From Listeria farberi (GTDB lineage Bacteria > Bacillota > Bacilli > Lactobacillales > Listeriaceae): a stretch of DNA of 64,000 bases. The stretch lies in NCBI RefSeq assembly GCF_014229245.1, contig NZ_JAARZJ010000002.1, forward strand, positions 211,901 to 275,900, read 5' to 3'. The notes under the pieces were generated by a model. That model saw only the letters and a list, made by a program, of their open reading frames with translations. It made no database searches and had not been told where the DNA came from. Position numbers and translations under genes: made by a program. Of the stretch, positions 8,261 to 15,843 are shown in pieces. Positions within the stretch are counted from its first letter, which is position 1; each line of letters starts with the position of its first letter.

Positions 8261-10276
8261 TCAAGGAGCTGGGATTAATATTGCATAGCCCTCTATTTTG
8301 TAAGTAACTACAACATCTTTATCAGTCAAGACGCCTTCACGATTATCTGGTACAGAAGTAATATTATAATAATTAATTATCCCAGTCTGACTATCATCTG
8401 GATCGAGGGAAACAAGGTAAGGAACAGGATTACCTTTATCATCTATTATATTAAAAGTCATTCTTGAAGGTAAAGAATAGGTTTCTCCTTCTTTTCCCTG
8501 AATAACAATATCTGGTACTAATTGATTTTGATTATATAATTGTTGATTATAATCTAACTTCAATTGATATTGGTTTAAGTTAGGGTAGTTAGGAACAAAT
8601 TCACCGTTTTTCATGGTTGTGAAATCTGGGACAGTAAATGGATTTCCATTCATATCAACAAACTTAACTGTTATTGTAACATCTGCTAACGGGTTTTTAG
8701 TATAGACATAAATTACTTGTTGTGCTTCACTAGTAAATACGCCTGTTGCATTTGCTGGTAGTTTACTTGTATCTAATGTGTAGCCTTCGATTTGGAGTTG
8801 GTTAGCTTCTCCTGTTGCATCGTAGGAATCTCCCACATTACCACTCATTACTTTTGGTTCATGGATTTGTGTACCATCTTGGTCCACATATTCGATAGTT
8901 ACATTAGCAGCAGGAACAGGGTTTTTAGTATAAACATAAATTACTTGTTGTGCTTCACTAGTAAATACACCTGTTGCATTTGCTGGTAGTTTACTTGTAT
9001 CTAATGTGTAGCCTTCGATTTGGAGTTGGTTAGCTTCTCCTGTTGCATCGTATGGATCTCCCACATTACCACTCATTACTTTTGGTTCATGGATTTGTGT
9101 GCCATCTTGGTCTACATATTCGATAGTTACATTAGCAGCAGGAACAGGGTTTTTAGTATAGACATAAATTACTTGTTGTGCCTCACTAGTAAATACGCCT
9201 GTTGCATTTGCTGGTAGTTTACTTGTATCTAATGTGTAGCCTTCGATTTGGAGTTGGTTAGCTTCTCCTGTTGCATCATATGGATCTCCCACATTACCAC
9301 TCATTACTTTTGGTTCATGGATTTGTGTGCCATCTTGGTCCACATATTCGATAGTTACATTTGCAGCAGGAACAGGTTTTTTATCATAAATATATGTTAC
9401 TACTTGCGCTTTGTTTGTAAATTCTCCTGTTGTATTTCCTTGTACTTCTTTAAAATCGTAACCTGCAATATCTTTTTGTACTGTTTGATATTTTTCTCCC
9501 ACATTACCTTTTAATGTTTCACTTGATGCTATGGAATCTCCTTGTTCATTTTGATAATTCACTGTTACCGTTCCTTGTTCCACAGGCGGTGTTGGCGGCG
9601 TAATATCATTCTCACTTGTATGAATATAGCCTACATAAGTGTATCCTTCAATGCTTGCGGGTTTTTTAGTTTCTTTTGTTCCTTTTGTAACAGTCATTGT
9701 TTCTTCTGGTTTTATGTTGGTGTTCTCTACTGCTTGAGCAACAGAACCAATCATTAAGCTTCCTCCACTAAACACAACCAAGAACAACAAAAGCTGTTTT
9801 GCATGTCTTTTTTTCAGAGTAAGAAGCCCAATACCGCTTCCTAATAAAATAAAACCTAAGATAATTAAGTAAACATCAGGACCTACATCTCCTGTTTTCA
9901 GAAGTGTATTCCCATTGTCTGAGTTCCCATTTCCGGAATTTCCGTTGTTTGAATCTCCACCTGAACTAACTTCAGATACAGAAATACCATTATTGTTGCT
10001 TCCTCCCGCTTGATTATTATCTGGATTGGGAGAACCACCTGAAGTATTTTTTTTGTAAACAAAAGAATAGTTTTCATAGTCATTTGTAAGAACCTCACTT
10101 GGGTTACCTTCTATAATACTATCTTTTTGCTCATCGGTTAATGTTTCAAAATCAATATATTTGTAAGTAATATCACTGGTATCACTTTCAGCAGCATATA
10201 CTTCAGAATCTCCTAAAAGAAAGCCTGCGAATATTAGCATTACTGCGAACAAAAACATTCCTAGTTTTTTGTTCAT
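8261..10276 (-). CDS. MucBP-repeat surface protein with an internal sorting-signal-like segment
   Basis: The 671-residue protein begins with a signal peptide (about 1-28). A small acidic domain (35-76) is followed by a Gly/Asn/Ser-rich linker (78-123) and then LLKTGD (125-130), a hydrophobic helix (134-153) and KKRH, which together look like an LPXTG-type sorting signal placed internally. A second hydrophobic segment (162-178) ending in VAQAVENT resembles another signal peptide. The rest consists of a MucBP domain (236-299), three near-identical 76-residue MucBP repeats (303-530) and a last divergent module; the C-terminus (ILIPAP) has no sorting signal. Either the two helices form a membrane hairpin with both parts outside, or the protein is cut. 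The ATG at 10276 follows GGAGGG. It is probably a mucin- or glycan-binding adhesin. Confidence 0.85.
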   Translation of the reverse strand: MNKKLGMFLFAVMLIFAGFLLGDSEVYAAESDTSDITYKYIDFETLTDEQKDSIIEGNPSEVLTNDYENYSFVYKKNTSGGSPNPDNNQAGGSNNNGISVSEVSSGGDSNNGNSGNGNSDNGNTLLKTGDVGPDVYLIILGFILLGSGIGLLTLKKRHAKQLLLFLVVFSGGSLMIGSVAQAVENTNIKPEETMTVTKGTKETKKPASIEGYTYVGYIHTSENDITPPTPPVEQGTVTVNYQNEQGDSIASSETLKGNVGEKYQTVQKDIAGYDFKEVQGNTTGEFTNKAQVVTYIYDKKPVPAANVTIEYVDQDGTQIHEPKVMSGNVGDPYDATGEANQLQIEGYTLDTSKLPANATGVFTSEAQQVIYVYTKNPVPAANVTIEYVDQDGTQIHEPKVMSGNVGDPYDATGEANQLQIEGYTLDTSKLPANATGVFTSEAQQVIYVYTKNPVPAANVTIEYVDQDGTQIHEPKVMSGNVGDSYDATGEANQLQIEGYTLDTSKLPANATGVFTSEAQQVIYVYTKNPLADVTITVKFVDMNGNPFTVPDFTTMKNGEFVPNYPNLNQYQLKLDYNQQLYNQNQLVPDIVIQGKEGETYSLPSRMTFNIIDDKGNPVPYLVSLDPDDSQTGIINYYNITSVPDNREGVLTDKDVVVTYKIEGYAILIPAP
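8687..9370 (-). repeat. Three tandem 228-bp MucBP repeats
   Basis: Units at 9143-9370, 8915-9142 and 8687-8914 differ by only a few bases and each encode one 76-residue MucBP module (starting PAANVTIEYVDQDGTQIHEP). The third unit carries DSYDATG instead of DPYDATG and diverges at its end. The near identity points to recent duplication or gene conversion, so copy number may vary between strains. Confidence 0.95.
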
Positions 10277-10310
10277 ATTAATTTCCCTCCTTTTTCGTTT
10301 TTTAATTTGA

Positions 10311-10336
10311 GTAAAACATAAACGTACATGTTTTAC
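10311..10336 (-). promoter_or_regulatory. Inverted repeat in the MucBP gene leader
   Basis: GTAAAACAT (10311-10319) and ATGTTTTAC (10328-10336) form perfect 9-base arms around 8 bases. The element lies just downstream of a TATAAT box on the minus strand (10344-10349), so it would sit at about the transcription start, either as an operator or as a 5' hairpin. Confidence 0.45.
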
Positions 10337-10343
10337 CTCCAAC

Positions 10344-10349
10344 ATTATA
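10344..10349 (-). promoter_or_regulatory. Candidate -10 box of the MucBP gene
   Basis: A perfect TATAAT lies 68 bases upstream of the ATG on the minus strand. No TTGACA-like -35 box is found 16-18 bases upstream of it, so the promoter may need an activator. Confidence 0.4.
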
Positions 10350-10399
10350 CTATCCTATGTGTTTATCTACTATGTATAAAGGTAAAAAAAATTAGAACT

Positions 10400-10461
10400 A
10401 TGTGAACAATTAGTGTGCAATGTGAACATTTAACGTCAAAAAAGTTAGGATTATGTGAACA
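10400..10461. repeat. Three direct copies of ATGTGAACA upstream of the MucBP gene
   Basis: The nonamer ATGTGAACA occurs at 10400-10408, 10420-10428 and 10453-10461, spaced 20 and 33 bases. The copies lie 50-110 bases upstream of the candidate -10 box, in a gene-free stretch of 343 bases, where activator-binding sites would be expected. I do not recognise the motif. Confidence 0.5.
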
Positions 10462-10566
10462 GTAAGGAAACTCCATACTTTAAACTGGCATTTCATAGAC
10501 GTTTAATTATTTTATTCCACTTTTATTCTTAAACAAAACCAAAAACTTGTATTTTTTCACATAAAA

Positions 10567-10604
10567 AGACTATAGACAAATGATTTCTCATTTATCTATA
10601 GTCT
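10567..10604 (-). terminator. Terminator after the GntR gene
   Basis: A 17-bp stem with one mismatch (10567-10583 with 10588-10604) and a 4-base loop is followed on the minus strand by TTTTTAT. It ends the GH1-GntR transcript before the MucBP gene region. Confidence 0.8.
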
Positions 10605-10619
10605 AGGAGCTTTATATTT

Positions 10620-11348
10620 TCACCGTCTAGCAATATTCACAGTAGTAAAAACAAATTTATCATAACGATGACGCGATTTAGAAAATTCAAAAGCGAGTCC
10701 GTTATTTAAATAGACGGTTTGTTCTACTTCGACAACCGGATCATCAGAAGCACAATCGAGATATTGCTGGTCAAGCTGTGTCGCTTTATCCGCGCGAATT
10801 TGTTTATAAGAACTAGCAATTTTCAGGTTCAAATCATCTTGAATATATGAATAAATCGACCCTTCCAAAATTTGCTGATTAATGCCCGGGATAACTCCGA
10901 CTGGCATATACGTATGTTCTAATACATATGGCTCGTCTTTTACTAGCCGAACACGAAGAATGTCATAGATTGGCGTTTCCATTTCAATATGAAGGCGCTC
11001 TGCAATTTCTTCAGTTGGAAAAATGACTTTAAACTCAATTACTTTACTTATAACTTTCTTCCCATTCAAAAGTTTAGTGAAGCCGTTTACCTCTTGATTA
11101 TGAATCTGCAAGCGGTCCGCGTCCAGCGCCGATTTGATAATGAAAGTACCATGCCCACGTTTACGGTATAGTAAGCCTTCAAGTACAAGGACTTCCAGTG
11201 CTTTTTTCATTGTCATTCGACTACAATCAAACTCTTTCGCCAAAGTTATCTCATCAGGAATAGGTTGATTAAGCGGATAAGCGTGATTCATAATTCTTTT
11301 GCGGATTTCTTCAGCAATAAAGCTATATTTCGTCTGGTTCTGAGCCAC
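10620..11348 (-). CDS. GntR-family (HutC-type) transcriptional regulator
   Basis: The 242-residue protein has an N-terminal winged helix-turn-helix (KYSFIAEEIRKRI, then DEITLAKEFDCSRMTMKKALEVL) and a C-terminal UTRA effector domain, which in this subfamily binds sugars or sugar phosphates. It follows the GH1 glycosidase gene by 43 bases on the same strand, and the palindrome GTATAAA-N4-TTTATAC upstream of that gene is a typical HutC-type operator. It is therefore most likely the autoregulating repressor of this two-gene operon, induced by a beta-glucoside phosphate. The effector is inferred from context. Confidence 0.85.
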   Translation of the reverse strand: MAQNQTKYSFIAEEIRKRIMNHAYPLNQPIPDEITLAKEFDCSRMTMKKALEVLVLEGLLYRKRGHGTFIIKSALDADRLQIHNQEVNGFTKLLNGKKVISKVIEFKVIFPTEEIAERLHIEMETPIYDILRVRLVKDEPYVLEHTYMPVGVIPGINQQILEGSIYSYIQDDLNLKIASSYKQIRADKATQLDQQYLDCASDDPVVEVEQTVYLNNGLAFEFSKSRHRYDKFVFTTVNIARR

Positions 11349-11391
11349 GGAAGTTCACCTCTTTACACATAATACTTTTATTTTATCACAT

Positions 11392-12786
11392 TTAGTCTTC
11401 AAAACCATTGTTTTCTGAAAGTTCTTTGTACCAATGACCAGATGCTTTTACAGTACGTTTGAAATCATTGTCCAAATCAACTTCAACTAAGCCGTAACGG
11501 TTTTTGTAAGCATTGGCCCAGCTCCAGCAATCCATGAATGTCCAAAGATGGTAACCATGACAGTTAGAACCTTCTTCAATTGCTTTATGCAGCCATTTCA
11601 AGTGACTCTTAATGAAATCGATTCGGTACGTATCTTCAATCATTCCGTCTGCATTACGATAACGACTTTCGCCTTCTACTCCCATACCATTTTCAGAAAT
11701 GAAGAATGGAATATTATCATAGTTGTCACGAAGATTAATCGCAATATCATAAATCGCTCTTTCAAAAATTTCCCAACCACGGTACGGATTCATTTTGCGA
11801 TACGGCATTTCATAATTATCGAAAAGATGTTCAGGCATAAATGGCGCATTCGGATGAGCTGCGTATTCTTTCGCTTTCACGCGGCGCGGTTGGTAGTAGT
11901 TTACACCAAGAATATCAATAATGTTGTTTTTAATAATCGCCAAATCTTCTTCCGTATATTCTGGAAGCGCGTCATGTTCGCGAATAATTTCTACAAGGTC
12001 AGCCGGGAATTCCCCTTTTGTTACGGGGTCAAGGAAACTACGGTTGAAAATTAGATCCGCAATATGAGCCGCTTTTAAATCAGCTGGATTTTGGCTTCTT
12101 GGATATGATGGCGTTAAGTTTAAAATAATACCGATTTGGCCTTCTGGAATTTCAAGGGCATGGAATTCTTTCACAGCAAGGGCATGAGCTAAAGTAGTAT
12201 GATAAGCAACCTGTGTCGCGCGTTTAAAATCAACGACATTCGGATAGTGCATATCGTATAAATAACCTGCTTCAACAGGAACAATAGGCTCGTTAAACGT
12301 GAACCAGTGCTTCACGCGGTCTCCGAACAACTCAAAACAAGTTTTTGCAAAAGTAGCATATGCATCCACTACTTCCCGGCTTTCAAATCCACCTTTTTCT
12401 TGCATCGACATTGGCATATCAAAATGGTATAAATTCATAAATGGCTCGACATCATTTGCAAGCATTTCATCAATAACACGATTATAAAAATCAACCGCTT
12501 TCGGATTCACTTCGCCAATACCATCTGGAATAAGGCGCGACCACTGAATCGAGGTACGGAAAGAATTATGTCCTGTTTGCTTCATTAAAGCAATATCTTC
12601 TTTGTATTGATAGTAAAAATTAGATGTGTTTGTAGGACCAACATCATTAAAGAAACGACCTGGTTCGATTTTATACCAGTGATCCCAAATACTTGGTTTT
12701 CTACCGTCTACATCTGCTGCACCTTCTGTTTGTGGGCCGGATGCTGCACTTCCCCACCAAAAATTATCTGGAAATTTATAAGTCAT
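11392..12786 (-). CDS. Glycoside hydrolase family 1 (beta-glucosidase or 6-phospho-beta-glucosidase)
   Basis: The 464-residue protein is a complete GH1 enzyme: the N-terminal FWWGSAASGPQTEG signature, the acid/base Glu166 in TFNEP and the nucleophile Glu365 in ISENG. These enzymes hydrolyse beta-glycosides in the cytoplasm, often after PTS uptake. The phosphate-binding loop near the C-terminus reads CWSWANAYKNRYG; compared with 6-phospho enzymes (S-W-x-N-G-Y-x-K-R-Y) the Ser and Tyr are kept but the Lys is displaced by one position, so phospho-substrate specificity is uncertain. No PTS or other transporter gene is adjacent. The gene is followed by a GntR regulator and preceded by a palindromic operator, indicating substrate induction. 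Confidence 0.88.
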   Translation of the reverse strand: MTYKFPDNFWWGSAASGPQTEGAADVDGRKPSIWDHWYKIEPGRFFNDVGPTNTSNFYYQYKEDIALMKQTGHNSFRTSIQWSRLIPDGIGEVNPKAVDFYNRVIDEMLANDVEPFMNLYHFDMPMSMQEKGGFESREVVDAYATFAKTCFELFGDRVKHWFTFNEPIVPVEAGYLYDMHYPNVVDFKRATQVAYHTTLAHALAVKEFHALEIPEGQIGIILNLTPSYPRSQNPADLKAAHIADLIFNRSFLDPVTKGEFPADLVEIIREHDALPEYTEEDLAIIKNNIIDILGVNYYQPRRVKAKEYAAHPNAPFMPEHLFDNYEMPYRKMNPYRGWEIFERAIYDIAINLRDNYDNIPFFISENGMGVEGESRYRNADGMIEDTYRIDFIKSHLKWLHKAIEEGSNCHGYHLWTFMDCWSWANAYKNRYGLVEVDLDNDFKRTVKASGHWYKELSENNGFED

Positions 12787-12815
12787 TTTTTTACCTCCAA
12801 CTATTATTTGATTTT

Positions 12816-12855
12816 ATTATACCTTATTTTTTTAAAAGTATAAACTTATTTATAC
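12816..12855 (-). promoter_or_regulatory. GH1-GntR operon promoter with HutC-type operator
   Basis: On the minus strand a TATAAT -10 box (12816-12821) is preceded at 17 bases by a weak TTTATA -35 box. The perfect palindrome GTATAAA-CTTA-TTTATAC (12838-12855) covers that -35 box. The GT-TA-AC layout fits operators of HutC-type GntR repressors, and the regulator is encoded in the same operon. Confidence 0.6.
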
Positions 12856-12891
12856 AAAAGTTTGTTTTTTGTTTTTTATTTCTTACACGTA

Positions 12892-12920
12892 TTGCCAAAA
12901 ATCGGCTAATCCGCTACAAT
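12892..12920 (+). promoter_or_regulatory. Promoter of the riboswitch-permease transcript
   Basis: TTGCCA (12892-12897) and TACAAT (12915-12920) are separated by 17 bases, placing the transcription start just before the purine aptamer. Confidence 0.7.
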
Positions 12921-12924
12921 AATA

Positions 12925-12994
12925 AAGTCGTATAAGTTCGGTAATATGGACCGTTCGTTTCTACCAGGCAACCGTAAAATGCCAGGCTACGAGC
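12925..12994 (+). ncRNA. Guanine (purine) riboswitch aptamer
   Basis: The conserved purine-aptamer core is present in order: TATAA at P1/J1-2, a P2 stem CGGT/ACCG with loop containing TATGG, the TTTCTACC junction, a P3 stem GGCA/TGCC with an ACCGTAAAA loop, and GGCTACG closing P1. The specificity pyrimidine in the final junction is C (CTACG rather than CTATG), which pairs with guanine or hypoxanthine. It precedes a guanine/hypoxanthine-type permease gene by about 110 bases. The downstream expression platform contains a T tract at 13014-13022, but I could not draw a strong terminator stem. Confidence 0.92.
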
Positions 12995-13102
12995 TATTGT
13001 AAAATTTAATTGGGATTTTTTTGCTTTTTTTATTTATTATTCCCTTTTTTACCTATGCTCTTTCCGTTATGTGCGACAACATAAATAGGGAGGCTTTTTT
13101 TA

Positions 13103-14398
13103 ATGGATAAACTTTTCAAACTACGCGAGAACAAGACGACTGTTCGAACAGAAATACTCGCGGGGCTAACGACTTTTCTGTCAATGGCTTATGTACTTTT
13201 CGTCAACCCATCTATGCTTGCAACGACTGGAATGGAATTAAAAGCTGTTTTTGTAGCAACGATTCTTGCGTCAGTCGTTGGTTCACTTGCAATGGGACTT
13301 ATCGCTAATTACCCAATCGGACTCGCTCCTGGTATGGGATTAAATGCGTTTTTTGCTTATACGGTTTGTGCGCAGTGGGGAATTCCTTGGCAAACCGCGC
13401 TAGCTGGAGTGCTTGTTTCTGGTTTAGTTTTCATTTGTTTAACTCTTTCCGGACTTCGCGAAAAAATCGTTAATGCAATTCCAACAGAACTAAAATTTGC
13501 AGTTGGTGCTGGAATTGGCTTTTTTATCGCCTTTTTAGGGCTTAAAAATGCTGGAATTATTGTGCCAAATGACTCTACTATTGTAGCGCTTGGAGACTTA
13601 CATTCTGGTCCGGTTTTACTGGCCGTTTTTGGGATTATTATAACTGTAGCTTATATGACAATTGGTTGGAAAGGTGCGATTTTCTTCGGAATGGCAACAA
13701 CCGCTGTTGCTGGAATGTTGTTTGGGCTTATTGATGTGCCGACTCAAGTTGTTTCTTCTGTACCAAGTATGGAATCAACATTTGGTCAAGCAATTATTCA
13801 CTTGCCAGATATTTTCACACCGCAAATGCTCATTGTTATTTTGACATTTTTCTTTATTGATTTCTTTGATACTGCCGGGACACTTGTTGCGGTTGCGACT
13901 CAAGCTGGATTTGTAAAAGATAATAAAATCCCGCGCGCAGGTCGTTCGCTGTTTTCCGACTCACTGGCAACGGTTTTTGGAGCGATTTTTGGGACTTCAA
14001 CAACTACTTCTTATGTAGAATCAACTGCCGGGGTTGCGGTTGGTGGTCGAACAGGTTTAACAGCTGTCGTTATTGCTATCTGTTTCTCACTGTCACTATT
14101 CTTCTCGCCACTTCTTGGTGTCATTACAAGTGCGGTTACGACTCCAGCGCTTGTGATCGTAGGGATTTTAATGATTGGCAATGTCGCTCATATTGATTGG
14201 ACTAAATTCGAAGTAGCTGTTCCGTCATTTTTCGTTATCTTAATGATGGTACTTACTTTCTCTATTGCAACTGGTATCGCGATTGGTTTCATTTTCTATC
14301 CAATTACAATGGTGCTTAAAGGTCGTTATAAAGAAGTACATCCAATTATGTATGTGATGATGGTGCTGTTTATACTGTACTTTATGTTCGTCGTTTAG
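13103..14398 (+). CDS. Guanine/hypoxanthine permease (NCS2/AzgA type)
   Basis: The 431-residue polytopic protein belongs to the AzgA-like branch of NCS2 nucleobase permeases, with LTTFLSMAYVLFVNPSML at the N-terminus, the GLAPGMGLNAFFAYT motif and the FFFIDFFDTAGTLVAVA segment in the middle. Such proteins import purine bases by proton symport. The upstream guanine aptamer shows that expression is turned down by guanine or hypoxanthine, consistent with purine salvage. GGGAGG lies 10 bases before the ATG. It is a single-gene transcript closed by a strong terminator. Confidence 0.92.
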   Translation: MDKLFKLRENKTTVRTEILAGLTTFLSMAYVLFVNPSMLATTGMELKAVFVATILASVVGSLAMGLIANYPIGLAPGMGLNAFFAYTVCAQWGIPWQTALAGVLVSGLVFICLTLSGLREKIVNAIPTELKFAVGAGIGFFIAFLGLKNAGIIVPNDSTIVALGDLHSGPVLLAVFGIIITVAYMTIGWKGAIFFGMATTAVAGMLFGLIDVPTQVVSSVPSMESTFGQAIIHLPDIFTPQMLIVILTFFFIDFFDTAGTLVAVATQAGFVKDNKIPRAGRSLFSDSLATVFGAIFGTSTTTSYVESTAGVAVGGRTGLTAVVIAICFSLSLFFSPLLGVITSAVTTPALVIVGILMIGNVAHIDWTKFEVAVPSFFVILMMVLTFSIATGIAIGFIFYPITMVLKGRYKEVHPIMYVMMVLFILYFMFVV

Positions 14399-14405
14399 AC
14401 AGCAA

Positions 14406-14440
14406 AAAAACCGGGGATGCGGAATCCTCGGTTTTTCTTT
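14406..14440. terminator. Terminator after the purine permease gene
   Basis: A 13-bp stem (14406-14418 with 14424-14436, one G-T pair) and a 5-base loop lie between A and T runs, serving the permease and possibly the convergent nucleoid-protein gene. Confidence 0.85.
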
Positions 14441-15471
14441 TAATCGTAATAAACAATCATGTAGTTTTTGCCTTTTTCCTCGTCATAACCTTGGACAAAA
14501 TCAGTTTCTTCTAGTTGTTCTAAATCTTTCACGACAACTGAAATGTTTTTGCCAAGTTTAATCGTTTTGCGAATTTTTTTCGAGAGTTTTTCCCGCTTTT
14601 CTTCATCTAATTGGAAAGTTTCTGGAAAACGGACATTATTTTCTCGTTCGAACGTATCGACCATTGTATTGAATTCGGTAATTTCTTCCGGTTTTTCAAT
14701 TGTCGTACGGGCAAATTCCGCAATATTTAACGTTTCTTCGCCTGCCAAATATTCGCTCGTCGCTTTCACAAAATTCGATTTATCAAGTAGCGACTCCTCG
14801 CGTTGCTTAATATAATCAGTACAAACTTCCACAAAACCTTCCGTATAAAATTTCTCATCCGTTATTTTATCAATACTTAAAAACTTATCTTTCCAATAAA
14901 CAGAATCACCGCGATTAAGCCGATCTAAAATTAACACTTTATTTCCTGTGTCATGATCAACATTAAAGATCAAACAGCCTTTATCCAGATCTGTCCCGGT
15001 AATCCCTTTATCATAATCAATTTGAAATTCTCTGCCGTTGAAATCATTTTTAAGAAAGACTTCTTTATTTTCGACTTTGAAAATCCCGATACCGTTCGTA
15101 AAATCGCCATCTACAACACAGCCTTCAATAAAGAAAATCCAAACATCGCCACTTTTAATATTTGGGTGGGTTGTTTCGCTATATAAATGCTCTAAAATCT
15201 TCTTGGATTCATCCAAAAATTCTTCTTCCATGGCAAACATATTCGCAGCAAAAGTCCGGACTTCATTAAAATCCAAGTCTGTTTCATGGGTAAACTTAAA
15301 ATATTCATCTTTGGTAAATGGCTCTAAGAAAATAGAAGCTAGTGTTTGATTCATTTCCGAACCTATATCAGCGAGCACGTTCGCCGAGACTTCCGTTCCC
15401 TCTTCTCTCGCTTTATTTCCAGCAAAATGAACCACGAGTTTGGTAATTTTTGCGTATGAAAAATCTGGCAT
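14440..15471 (-). CDS. Nucleoid-associated protein of the NdpA/YejK (NA37) family
   Basis: The 343-residue cytoplasmic protein begins FSYAKITKLVVHFAGNKAREEG, a pattern of the 37-kDa nucleoid-associated (NA37) family, and contains the family features of an acidic, alpha/beta N-terminal half with a basic C-terminal DNA-associated part (KKIRKTIKLGKNISVVV). E. coli YejK binds nucleoid and topoisomerases; the role in Firmicutes is not established, although NA37 proteins are sometimes found with defence genes. No such genes flank it here: its neighbours are a permease (convergent) and an alkyltransferase (divergent, 75 bases away). The ATG follows AGGATG at about 9 bases. Confidence 0.75.
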   Translation of the reverse strand: MPDFSYAKITKLVVHFAGNKAREEGTEVSANVLADIGSEMNQTLASIFLEPFTKDEYFKFTHETDLDFNEVRTFAANMFAMEEEFLDESKKILEHLYSETTHPNIKSGDVWIFFIEGCVVDGDFTNGIGIFKVENKEVFLKNDFNGREFQIDYDKGITGTDLDKGCLIFNVDHDTGNKVLILDRLNRGDSVYWKDKFLSIDKITDEKFYTEGFVEVCTDYIKQREESLLDKSNFVKATSEYLAGEETLNIAEFARTTIEKPEEITEFNTMVDTFERENNVRFPETFQLDEEKREKLSKKIRKTIKLGKNISVVVKDLEQLEETDFVQGYDEEKGKNYMIVYYD

Positions 15472-15546
15472 TCCTTTATCATCCTAACTTTTATAAAATA
15501 GATATTTCCTGTATACTAAATTTATTATGAAAAACGGAGGTGCGTA

Positions 15547-15843
15547 ATGATTCCAGCAGATTTTGAAGATCGCGTTTATACAGTCGTTCGCCAAATCCCG
15601 CGCGGTAAAGTGACCACATACGGTCAAATCGCCTATATGATTGGTTTTCCTAGAAATGCGAGACTCGTTGGTACTACGCTGAAACATTCGAAGCGTAACC
15701 AAATTACACCTTGTCATCGTGTTGTAAATGCAGCAGGTCGGCTTGTCCCGGGTTGGGAAGAACAGCGCGACCTCCTTTTATCAGAAGGTATAACATTTAA
15801 AGAGAATGGACACGTAAAAATGAAAGATCATTTTTGGCAATAA
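15547..15843 (+). CDS. MGMT-family alkyltransferase-like protein
   Basis: The 98-residue protein consists only of the DNA-binding C-terminal domain of O6-alkylguanine-DNA alkyltransferases. It has the helix-turn-helix region GKVTTYGQIAYMIGFPRNAR and the active-site motif PCHRV with Cys56. Alkyltransferase-like (ATL) proteins of this size usually have Trp at that position and cannot transfer alkyl groups; here the cysteine is kept, so it may be a minimal active transferase. A GGAGGTGCGTA ribosome site precedes the ATG. Its last 16 bases overlap the end of the convergent hisJ gene, and the start is divergent from the nucleoid-protein gene. Confidence 0.85.
   Translation: MIPADFEDRVYTVVRQIPRGKVTTYGQIAYMIGFPRNARLVGTTLKHSKRNQITPCHRVVNAAGRLVPGWEEQRDLLLSEGITFKENGHVKMKDHFWQ

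Noticed and set aside
8792..9514. Three similar plus-strand open frames of 65-88 codons within the MucBP gene
   Set aside because: They are spaced exactly 228 bases and are antisense images of the tandem MucBP repeats, with no ribosome sites.
11548..12054. 168-codon plus-strand frame opposite the GH1 gene
   Set aside because: Long only because GH1 codon use leaves few stops on the other strand; composition is not protein-like and the GH1 catalytic residues support the other strand.
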